Assembly: GCA_017620525.1 (NCBI GenBank)
Contig: JAGAUY010000093.1
Coordinates: forward strand, 22,602 to 86,601
Direction of reading: 5' to 3'
Length of the DNA: 64,000 nt
DNA from: Oscillospiraceae bacterium
GTDB taxonomy: Bacteria > Bacillota > Clostridia > Oscillospirales > Oscillospiraceae
Below the pieces are notes generated by a model. The model ran no database searches, had not been told where the DNA came from, and saw only the letters and a list, made by a program, of their open reading frames with translations. The position numbers and the translations under genes are program-made. Below, in pieces: positions 26,809-34,193 of the stretch (its first letter is position 1; the number at the start of each line of letters is the position of its first letter).

Positions 26809-28854
26809 TTATTTCTCTTCAGTTGCTTCAGCAGCCTTTTCAGCGGTCTTTTCCGATGCTGCCTTGGGCGGGCGGATCTTGCCTTCCTTCAGCACCACGG
26901 CAGTGCGGGCGGGCAGATACAGCTCCACATACTGCTGGCCGTCGAATTCCTTGGCGGGATAGGTGATGTGCTCCACCTGGTTCCAGCCGCCGTACTTTTC
27001 ATCGTCGGAGGACAGGACTACCTCGTAGTCGGCATCATTGGGGATGGGGACCAGCACATTGGTCAGGGAGTTGGTGGAGTGGAAGTTGAAGGCAAACAGC
27101 AGACCGTTGCGGTAGAACACCAGAGACTGCTCAGGGGCCTTCATCAGCTGCAGATTGGCCATCCGCTGGGAGAAGATGTTGGCTTCCTGGCTCAGATGGA
27201 TCATATCCTCGTCAAAATTGTTCAGCCACTGATACTTCAGCATGCCGTTTTCCTTCAGACTCCACTGACGGCGGCAGTAATGGAAGCTCCAGCCGTTGCC
27301 TTCACGGGGGAAATCGATCCATTCGGGGTGTCCGAATTCGTTGCCCATGAAGTTCAGGTAAGCCTCACCGCCGCCGGCCAGCGTGAACAGACGAATCATC
27401 TTGTGCAGGGCAATGGCGCGGTCAATGGTGGGATTGTGGCAATCCTTGTTCATGTCGGTGTACATATTGGCACCGGCCAGGCGGAAAATCATAGTCTGGT
27501 CGCCGACGAGCGCCTGGTCGTGGGACTCGACGTAGGCAACGGTACCCTCGCCGGGACGGCGCAGGCACATATCGCCCCACATCTTGTTGATGTCCCAGAA
27601 CTCGTCCTGGGTCTTGACGGCCTTGATCCACATATCGGGCAGACCCATGGCCAGACGGAAGTCGAAGCCGATGCCGCCATCTTCAATGGGCAGGCACATG
27701 CCGGGCATACCGGACATATCCTCGGCTACGGTGATGGCATTGGGGTTTACCTGGCGGATCAGCTCGTTGGCCAGCTGCAGATAGGTGATGGCGTCGGTGT
27801 GGGTGTTGTAGGAGAAATATTTGTCGTTGGAGTTAAAGTCAGTGCCCAGGCCATGATCGTGATAGAGCATGGAAGTGACGCCGTCGAAGCGGAAGCCATC
27901 GAAGTGATACTCGGTCATCCAGAACTTCAGATTGCTCAGCAGGAAATGCAGAACACCGGTGCGGCCGTAGTCGAAGCACTTGGTGCCCCAGGCGGGGTGA
28001 TCGCCCTTGTCGCCGGCGTGGAAGAACTGCCATTCGGTACCGTCGAACATGTTGATGCCCTCGGCGGTGTTCTTGACGGCATGGGAGTGGACCACGTCCA
28101 GCAGCACCCGGATGCCCATGTCATGAGCCTTGTTCACCAGATACTTCAGATCTTCGGGCTTGCCGAACCAGCTGGATGCGGCGAAGAAATTGGAGACCTG
28201 ATAACCGAAGGAGCCATAGTAGGGATGCTCCATAATGGCCATCAGCTGGATGGTATTATAGCCGGCCTTCTTGACATGAGGAAGGGTCTTGTCTGCAAAC
28301 TCCCGGTAGGAGCCGACTTTGCCCTCTTCCTGGGCCATGCCGACATGAGCTTCGTAGATGTACAGGGAATCGGCACCCTTGAAGTCCTTGTCCGTCCAGT
28401 CGAACTTCTTCTTGTCGTCGACAACTTCGCAGGTGAAGGTGATGGTCTTGGGATCCTGTACCACACGGCGGGCGAAGAGGGGGATATGCTCGGTGCGGGT
28501 CATGTTGGCGTCCACGACGGTCTTGACTTTGCAGCCTTCCCACAGGGCGTCGTCGCCTTCCAGCTTCAGTTCCCAGTTGCCGTTGCCCAGGTTCGTCAGG
28601 GGGTGACTGGTCTGGTTCCAGTTGTTGAATTCGCCTTCCAGATACAGCTGATAGGCGCCGGGAGCCCATTCGCGGTAGACCCAGCCGCCGTCCACATGGT
28701 GGATGCCGAAATATTCGTGCGCATTGGCGAAGTCATTGAGGGTCTGGTCCTTGCCCAGGATGCGCTGCTTGGTTGCCCGGTACAGGAACATCCGCAGATC
28801 GATGTCACCGGCGAAGGGCTGCAGCTGAGGATTCAGTTCCAAAATCTTGTACAT
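26809..28854 (-). CDS. glgB: 1,4-alpha-glucan branching enzyme
   Basis: 681 residues, AAGGAG upstream. A CBM48-like N-terminal domain (about 45-135, EYFGIHHVDGGWVYREWAPGA) is followed by a GH13 barrel. The nucleophile Asp is in DGFRFDGV (about residue 323), the acid/base Glu378 in VAEDMSGMP, and the transition-state Asp in YVESHDQ. The sequence resembles the eukaryote-like GH13_8 branch more than E. coli GlgB. The C-terminal beta domain ends in a Lys/Ala/Glu-rich tail. It makes alpha-1,6 branches in glycogen. No other glycogen genes are adjacent. Confidence 0.94.
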   Translation of the reverse strand: MYKILELNPQLQPFAGDIDLRMFLYRATKQRILGKDQTLNDFANAHEYFGIHHVDGGWVYREWAPGAYQLYLEGEFNNWNQTSHPLTNLGNGNWELKLEGDDALWEGCKVKTVVDANMTRTEHIPLFARRVVQDPKTITFTCEVVDDKKKFDWTDKDFKGADSLYIYEAHVGMAQEEGKVGSYREFADKTLPHVKKAGYNTIQLMAIMEHPYYGSFGYQVSNFFAASSWFGKPEDLKYLVNKAHDMGIRVLLDVVHSHAVKNTAEGINMFDGTEWQFFHAGDKGDHPAWGTKCFDYGRTGVLHFLLSNLKFWMTEYHFDGFRFDGVTSMLYHDHGLGTDFNSNDKYFSYNTHTDAITYLQLANELIRQVNPNAITVAEDMSGMPGMCLPIEDGGIGFDFRLAMGLPDMWIKAVKTQDEFWDINKMWGDMCLRRPGEGTVAYVESHDQALVGDQTMIFRLAGANMYTDMNKDCHNPTIDRAIALHKMIRLFTLAGGGEAYLNFMGNEFGHPEWIDFPREGNGWSFHYCRRQWSLKENGMLKYQWLNNFDEDMIHLSQEANIFSQRMANLQLMKAPEQSLVFYRNGLLFAFNFHSTNSLTNVLVPIPNDADYEVVLSSDDEKYGGWNQVEHITYPAKEFDGQQYVELYLPARTAVVLKEGKIRPPKAASEKTAEKAAEATEEK

Positions 28855-28900
28855 AGTAACTCCTTTTTGAAAACAGATTCGTTTTTATCGGGATAGCTAT

Positions 28901-28929
28901 ATTATAGCGAAGTGCAATGGAAAATGCAA
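28901..28929 (-). promoter_or_regulatory. Promoter of glgB
   Basis: On the minus strand TTGCAT, 17 bases, TATAAT, about 45 bases upstream of the start codon. Confidence 0.75.
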
Positions 28930-29030
28930 TGCCGGAAGCGGGATTTCTCGGATGGGCGGAAATGTTTGCGTCTGCCGGAGGCGGTGCATGCGCTGAGGAT
29001 GGTTTGTCATTTGATCCTCCTAAATAACAT

Positions 29031-29060
29031 ACCGCCCTGCGGGGAGTGCCACAGGGCGGT
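29031..29060 (-). terminator. Terminator after the DUF218 surface protein gene
   Basis: A 9-bp stem (ACCGCCCTG and complement) with a 12-base loop; the minus-strand side continues ATGTTATTT. Confidence 0.7.
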
Positions 29061-29067
29061 GTTTCTG

Positions 29068-30333
29068 TTACTTTTTATTCCGGTTGACATGGATCTTCAT
29101 CCGCAGCAGGAATGCCAGCAGAGCAAGCAGCAGCGCCAGAAGAATGAACGGGAACAGGGGAGCGGGAGTGCCGGTGGAGGGTACAGACAGATCGGCTTCC
29201 GGAGCGGACGGCGTCCGGCCGGCATCTGCGGTGGAATCGGTATCAAATTGCGCGGCATAATCGCCGGTCACATCGATCAGCAGCCGGGCGGTTACTTCTG
29301 TTCCGTTTTCGCTGTAGCTGACGCTCAGCAGCTGTTCGCCGGGCTGGGTCATATCGACGCCGGAAAACACTGCCTTTGCAGTCACATCCCGGGAAAAACC
29401 GCTGTCATACAGGGCCGTGGCGGTCAGGGTCATGGCGCTGCCCGCCGCATAAGTATATTCTCCGTCAATTTCCAGACTGACGGGTTTGGAAAGGACCGGC
29501 TTGTCGGTGCTTCTGTAGCTGTAACTGGTGCCGGCCAGCTGGGCAATGCCGGATGCCCAGTAGGACAGAGTATCGCCGCTGTTTGTATAAGAGATCCGAT
29601 AGGCGGCGTTGCCCACCACATCCAGCGGCTGCGCATCGGTCCCGGCGGCATCCAGCGCCATCTGGGTGCTGAAATACAGGCAGCCCCGGGGAACATGGTA
29701 ATCGCTGGTGACGATGGCGATGTGGCGGACCTGAGGATATTCTTCGTTCAGAATTCTGCAGGAAAACTGGGCGTTCTGAATGGTGCTGAGGGATTCATCC
29801 TCCACGATGATCCGCTCCTGCGCAATGCCGCGTTTTTCCAGCCACGCGGCCATCTGGCCGGCTTCCGTTTTGGTCCTGGCTCTGGAAGCGGTGCCGCCGC
29901 CGGTACAGAGGATGTAGGCATTGGGATATTTGGTGGCGGAGGCCAAAGCTACTTCCAGCCGTCCAACCAGTTCTTCTTTCATGGTGCCCTTGGGATTCAG
30001 CGCGTATCCCAGGACCACGATGCACAGAGAGTTATCCTCCGGCAGACCGTCGGGGAGGATGTCCGGTGACAATTCCAATTCCTGATCAACATAGCGCAGA
30101 TGTTCCATGATGTTGTCCATGGCCACCGCCAGGTGGGGATCATTCCGGGCCAGCTCATTGCGCAGACGGGCAATGTCCGTCTCGGCGGCATCCTGGTAGT
30201 GGACGTAGTAATCGAGCATCTGCTGAATACACAAAGCCGATCCGTCGGATTCTGCTGCGAAGGCGGTGACGGACATGGAAAAGATCATGGCCAGCGCCAG
30301 CAGCAGGCTGAGCAGTATTTTTGGTGCCTTCAT
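29068..30333 (-). CDS. Secreted DUF218/YdcF-like protein with C-terminal anchor
   Basis: 421 residues, GTGAGGTGATGCT before the ATG. Signal peptide (1-27, cleavage near AFAA). Residues about 100-265 are a DUF218/YdcF-type Rossmann-like domain (LCIVVLGYALNPKG, CTGGGTASRARTKTEAG, SDYHVPRG). An Ig-like segment follows (290-355). The C-terminus has VPSTGT, a hydrophobic helix and a basic tail, so it is at least membrane-anchored and possibly a sortase substrate. DUF218 proteins (SanA/ElyC) are linked to envelope integrity, but the reaction is unknown. It follows the nitroreductase by 28 bases in one operon. Confidence 0.85.
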   Translation of the reverse strand: MKAPKILLSLLLALAMIFSMSVTAFAAESDGSALCIQQMLDYYVHYQDAAETDIARLRNELARNDPHLAVAMDNIMEHLRYVDQELELSPDILPDGLPEDNSLCIVVLGYALNPKGTMKEELVGRLEVALASATKYPNAYILCTGGGTASRARTKTEAGQMAAWLEKRGIAQERIIVEDESLSTIQNAQFSCRILNEEYPQVRHIAIVTSDYHVPRGCLYFSTQMALDAAGTDAQPLDVVGNAAYRISYTNSGDTLSYWASGIAQLAGTSYSYRSTDKPVLSKPVSLEIDGEYTYAAGSAMTLTATALYDSGFSRDVTAKAVFSGVDMTQPGEQLLSVSYSENGTEVTARLLIDVTGDYAAQFDTDSTADAGRTPSAPEADLSVPSTGTPAPLFPFILLALLLALLAFLLRMKIHVNRNKK

Positions 30334-30361
30334 AGCATCACCTCACATGGTTCTCTGGGGG

Positions 30362-30883
30362 TTATTTTTCCGAGACCAGTTCTGCCAGGTCTTTGCGCTT
30401 TTTGGGGCGGAGGGTGTCCTTGGGATAACCAAGGGTGATTACCAGCCGGACCGGCTGGTCCAGACCGCAGATCTCCCGGATTTTCTGATCGTCCAGCCAT
30501 CCGAGGATACAGCTGCCCAGTCCCTGGGCGGCGGCTTCTGCGGTGAGATAAGCTGCGGCGATGCCGATGTCGATGGAGCGGTAGTCGTTGCCCTTCACCC
30601 GGGCGCCGAGCGCGGCGGATTTGACATAGGGCTTCTCGGAGATCACGATCAGCACGGGGGCCTGGGCGGCGAATTTGTTCATGCCCATGCCCATGGTGGC
30701 GGCAGCGACGGCTTTGGCGGTATCACCCCGGCAGACTGTGAGATGATAAGGCTGACCATTGCAGGCGGAGGGAGCAAGCTGAACGGCCTCCATAATGGCA
30801 TCCAGCTTCTCCCGCTCCACAACCCGCGCCTCGTCATAGCTGCGGCAGGACTGACGGTTCCGGGCGATCTCTAAAAAGTTCAT
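30362..30883 (-). CDS. Nitroreductase family protein
   Basis: 173 residues from the ATG at 30883 (TGAGGAG upstream). The N-terminal RQSCRSYD FMN-contact motif, QLAPSACNGQPYHLTV and the C-terminal LGYPKDTLRPKKRK are typical of small FMN-dependent nitroreductases. Family reaction: NAD(P)H-dependent reduction of nitro compounds or quinones. First gene of an operon with the DUF218 protein. Confidence 0.92.
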   Translation of the reverse strand: MNFLEIARNRQSCRSYDEARVVEREKLDAIMEAVQLAPSACNGQPYHLTVCRGDTAKAVAAATMGMGMNKFAAQAPVLIVISEKPYVKSAALGARVKGNDYRSIDIGIAAAYLTAEAAAQGLGSCILGWLDDQKIREICGLDQPVRLVITLGYPKDTLRPKKRKDLAELVSEK

Positions 30884-30915
30884 AAGAATACTCCTCATAT
30901 TAACAATTTTTCCTT

Positions 30916-30944
30916 ATTATAGCATATCAGCAAACGCCGGGCAA
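30916..30944 (-). promoter_or_regulatory. Promoter of the nitroreductase operon
   Basis: On the minus strand TTGCCC, 17 bases, TATAAT. Confidence 0.75.
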
Positions 30945-31012
30945 TAAAAAAGCGCCCCTTCCGGAGCGTAAACTTTCTATTAACAGCCATGAGAGAATTT
31001 CTGACAAAAAGT

Positions 31013-31080
31013 GAAATGACCCTTGATTGCAGCTTCCTGTCTGACTCAAGAAACTTTTTGTTGCAATCAAGGGTCATTTC
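31013..31080. repeat. 19-bp perfect inverted repeat, 68 bp overall
   Basis: The left arm 31013-31031 (GAAATGACCCTTGATTGCA) and the right arm 31062-31080 are exact complements, separated by 30 bases. A second complementary pair of nine bases (ACAAAAAGT at 31004-31012 and its complement at 31053-31061) is interleaved with it. No T run and no obvious target duplication are seen. It could be a MITE-like element, a small structured RNA or a protein-binding site. Confidence 0.6.
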
Positions 31081-31394
31081 TGTTCATTCTTGGTATCTAA
31101 CATCATTGATTAACCTCGCTTTCTACAGGATAGACATTGTCTTCTTTTTCTGAAATCCATTCCGTATCACGATCATTCATTCATAATTCCCAGAAGCGGG
31201 AAGCTCTGTGTGTCGGAGTATTTCCATTATTGGAAGAGCAATTGTCTTGAAGTGTACTACCTGTACATTGGTATCACCCTTTCTGACTATAAGATAACAC
31301 AGGGAAATGACTTTTTCAATATGGAAAGTTGTATAAAATATACTATTTGCGATGTTGCAAAACACAGAAAAACGTCATTTTGCACATTATTCCG

Positions 31395-31424
31395 TTGACA
31401 TATGGGGCGCTAATTTGCTATACT
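31395..31424 (+). promoter_or_regulatory. Upstream promoter P1 of the vWA-tubulin operon
   Basis: A consensus TTGACA, an 18-base spacer, and TATACT. The predicted start (about 31431) is immediately followed by a terminator hairpin. Confidence 0.7.
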
Positions 31425-31434
31425 ATAACTGTTG

Positions 31435-31463
31435 GGCCGGTCTTTGACCGGCCTGTTTTTTCT
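31435..31463 (+). terminator. Hairpin terminator directly downstream of P1
   Basis: A perfect 8-bp GC stem (GGCCGGTC) with a TTT loop, then TGTTTTTTCTTTT. It would end P1 transcripts after only about 30 bases unless antitermination occurs. Confidence 0.75.
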
Positions 31464-31516
31464 TTTGGCGCAATATGACAATTGCATAGAATACGGTCGA
31501 TTTCTCTGCGGTTTTG

Positions 31517-31545
31517 TTGACTTTTTTGTCGATACATGATACCTT
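31517..31545 (+). promoter_or_regulatory. Proximal promoter P2 of the vWA-tubulin operon
   Basis: TTGACT, a 17-base spacer, and TACCTT. It lies past the P1 terminator. The leader that follows can form an 8-bp hairpin (31565-31593) before the ribosome binding site. Confidence 0.55.
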
Positions 31546-31614
31546 AACGTTGTGAAATTATAAGCTGCGCTCCACGGTGAAATACGGGCGCAGAGACGTA
31601 AAGAGAGGGATTCC

Positions 31615-34155
31615 ATGAAGAAGAGAGTATGCTCCCTGCTTCTGGTGCTGGCAATGCTGCTGGCGGTCATACCGGAAGTGATGTTTGCAGCGGATGCCGC
31701 AAAGCAGGAGAAGACCCGGGCCATCGGCATCGTGTTCGATAACTCCGGCTCCATGTACAACAATCAGGCCTGGTGCCATGCCACCTATGCCATGGAGGTT
31801 TTTGCCGCCATGATGAATGACGGAGACCAGCTGCAGGTGTATCCCATGTGGCCCATACAGATCGGCGAGGGCGGCAAGGAATACACCCAGGACAATCCGC
31901 TGGTGATCAATGGCCCCGGGGAGGCATCGACCCTGCGCAAGATCATTACCCCCCAGGCCGGCACGACCCCCATTGAGACCATCACCGCCGCATACAACGG
32001 ACTGAAACGGTCGTCGGCGGATGAAAAATATCTGATCGTGCTGACGGATGGCAGCAGCTTCTATAACCCTCCTGCCATGAATGATGCCGACGCCCTTTCC
32101 GTGACCAACACCCAGAAGGCGCTGACCGAGCTGCTGGGCCAGTACAGCGCGGAGATGTACACCATGTATCTGGGCATCGGCAATATCCAGTACCCCCCTG
32201 AAGTTACCAACGCCTCCCGGCAGATTGTAAAGGTCGCCAGACAGTCCGCGGACACGCTGGAGAAGCTGACCGAGCTGTGCAACAGCATTTTCGGCCGCAA
32301 TGTTCTGGAAGGCGTATCCGGACAGATCTCGTTTGATGTGTCCATGAGCAAGATGATCGTGTTTGTTCAGGGCGAGAATGTCAGCGGTGTTGCCGTCAGC
32401 GGCGGCCAGGAGATCCGCAGCGCCGAGACCCGCTACTCCGAAAAGGGTTCCACGGATTCCAGATACCTTTATGCGCCGGTGGACAAGACACTGCAGGGTA
32501 TGCTGGTCACCTATGGTGAGTTCGACGCAGGATCCTATTCTCTGAATTATTCCGGCGATGCCACCAGCGTCAGCGTTTACTATGAGCCGGACGTGGATAT
32601 GGTCATCCAGATCGTGGATGAAAACGGCAATGTGGTGGATCCCAACAGCGGTATTTCCTCCGGCGTTTATTACCTGCACTACGGTATGGTGGACCGGGAC
32701 GGCAATCCCACCAATTCTCCGCTGCTGGGGCAGACCCAGTATCAGCTGACCTACACCATCAACGGTGAGGAATTCACCGTGACAGACACCCAGGCCGGTA
32801 CGATCCAGATGGATCTCCACGGCGGTGATGTTCTGGACGGAAATTTCGATGTTACCTATCTGAACGACTATTCCATCCACAAGGATGGGGAAGATCTGGG
32901 ATGGCCCAGCGGCGGCCTGACCATCGGCGCAGCGCCTATGGCAGCTGTCAAGGCCGAGATCACCGGCGGCAGCGAGACTTATGACCTGTCCCAGCTGCAG
33001 ACCCAGGGCGTTTACAACATCCGGGTCTATTACGGAAGTGAGCAGCTGACCGGCAGCGCCCTGGACGGCGCTGAGTTGACGGTGGAGCTGAACGGCGGCA
33101 ACGCGGAGTATTGCGTGGAGCGGACCGATGACGGCTTCCTTCTGACCCTGGGTTACTGCAGCGGAGATCCTGCCGGCACTGACTGCGGCGAGTATGAGCT
33201 GTCCATCATTGCCAATTATACCAACCGTGACGGCGAAACCGGATCCAGCACAGCTGTTGAAAAGGAATTCACCATTGCGGACAACACTTCCGCCGTGTCT
33301 GCCCAGTTCCGGGAGGCGCAGGAATTCTATCAGAACACCGAACTGGATCAGGCGGAACCCATTGAGCTGGTTCTGACTCTGGGCGGTGCGCCGCTGACTG
33401 CTGAGCAGTTTGCGCAGGCGGTGGTTGAGATCGAAACCGGCGGACTGAACTGCGATGTTCAGCCGGATCCCTCCGGTTCCCGCTATCTGATTCATCTGAG
33501 TGCTGACGGTGTGGAAAACGGCAAATACAAGCTGACAGCCGTTGCCCAGATCCCCAATGAGATCGGCCGGATGACAGAAGCGAAGGATGCCGTGACCATC
33601 GAGATCCAGCCCTATCCCCAGTGGTTTAAGCTGGTATTCTGGATCCTGGTGACTCTTCTGATCCTGGTGCTGATCTGGCTGTACCTGAACACCAAGATTC
33701 TGCCCAAGCGTATCGGCGCCGGCAAATGCACCTTTATTGTGGACGGTTCCGTGATCCCCGGTTCTCCCAGCTGTATTTTTACCGGCGGTAAGAAGAAGCG
33801 CGGCACACTGGAGGTCACTTCTCCCAAGTATATGGCGAATCCCGCGGTCAAATGCGGCTTCCGCCTGGAGCTGGAAGCCATCAGTCCCCGGCGGATCAAG
33901 TCCTCCGCCCGTTCTGTAAAGGTTCGCGGCGTCACAGCCCTGAATCCCACTACCACATCGATCCATATTGGCTCCCTGAACATGATCCGCGATCCCAACA
34001 CCGGACGTCTGGTAAAGTCCGGCGGCAAGGCGGACGCACCCATCGAGTTCAATATCAGCAATAATGCCAAGGCCTCCGTTACCGCGGAGGTGCTGGATGT
34101 GATCGACGGCAACGAGATCACCGTTTCCATGTCCCTGCCCCTGAAGTTCTTCTAA
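31615..34155 (+). CDS. Secreted vWA-domain protein with single C-terminal TM helix
   Basis: 846 residues, GAGGGA before the ATG. Signal peptide about 1-25. A von Willebrand A domain follows (about 35-220) with the full MIDAS: DNSGSM near residue 42, a Thr in TTPIET near 116, and Asp in VLTDGSS near 143. Residues 230-660 are beta-rich, Ig-like segments. A TM helix (about 673-691) leads to a roughly 150-residue beta-rich cytoplasmic domain. Metal-dependent ligand binding outside, linked to a cytoplasmic output, is a fair reading. It is the first gene of the operon with the tubulin-like gene 38 bases downstream. vWA partners of FtsZ-like proteins have been proposed before; a receptor role is inference. 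Confidence 0.88.
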   Translation: MKKRVCSLLLVLAMLLAVIPEVMFAADAAKQEKTRAIGIVFDNSGSMYNNQAWCHATYAMEVFAAMMNDGDQLQVYPMWPIQIGEGGKEYTQDNPLVINGPGEASTLRKIITPQAGTTPIETITAAYNGLKRSSADEKYLIVLTDGSSFYNPPAMNDADALSVTNTQKALTELLGQYSAEMYTMYLGIGNIQYPPEVTNASRQIVKVARQSADTLEKLTELCNSIFGRNVLEGVSGQISFDVSMSKMIVFVQGENVSGVAVSGGQEIRSAETRYSEKGSTDSRYLYAPVDKTLQGMLVTYGEFDAGSYSLNYSGDATSVSVYYEPDVDMVIQIVDENGNVVDPNSGISSGVYYLHYGMVDRDGNPTNSPLLGQTQYQLTYTINGEEFTVTDTQAGTIQMDLHGGDVLDGNFDVTYLNDYSIHKDGEDLGWPSGGLTIGAAPMAAVKAEITGGSETYDLSQLQTQGVYNIRVYYGSEQLTGSALDGAELTVELNGGNAEYCVERTDDGFLLTLGYCSGDPAGTDCGEYELSIIANYTNRDGETGSSTAVEKEFTIADNTSAVSAQFREAQEFYQNTELDQAEPIELVLTLGGAPLTAEQFAQAVVEIETGGLNCDVQPDPSGSRYLIHLSADGVENGKYKLTAVAQIPNEIGRMTEAKDAVTIEIQPYPQWFKLVFWILVTLLILVLIWLYLNTKILPKRIGAGKCTFIVDGSVIPGSPSCIFTGGKKKRGTLEVTSPKYMANPAVKCGFRLELEAISPRRIKSSARSVKVRGVTALNPTTTSIHIGSLNMIRDPNTGRLVKSGGKADAPIEFNISNNAKASVTAEVLDVIDGNEITVSMSLPLKFF

Positions 34156-34193
34156 AAAATCAGACCATCCGAAATATGAGGAGGAAAACAATA

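Larger units (their letters stand above)
30884..31614. other. 731-base AT-rich intergenic region without a convincing protein gene
   Basis: It holds the nitroreductase promoter, a minus-strand terminator-like hairpin (CGCCCC/GGAGCG at 30953-30968), a 19-bp perfect inverted repeat (31013-31080), and two promoters with a hairpin ahead of the vWA operon. Several short minus-strand reading frames (for instance about 25 codons near 31100-31190) are interrupted and look like relics. The base composition is clearly more AT-rich than the flanking genes. Confidence 0.6.

Noticed and set aside
31177-31398. Overlapping 62-codon frames on both strands upstream of the vWA operon
   Set aside because: No ribosome binding sites, AT-rich random-looking sequence, and promoter P1 overlaps the region.
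31435-31463. Possible riboswitch at the start of the vWA-tubulin operon
   Set aside because: The leader from P1 is too short for an aptamer; only a simple terminator hairpin can be formed.
31558-34191. An 877-codon open frame antisense to the vWA gene
   Set aside because: A shadow frame caused by third-position GC bias; it lacks any family motif and spans the whole sense gene and its signals.
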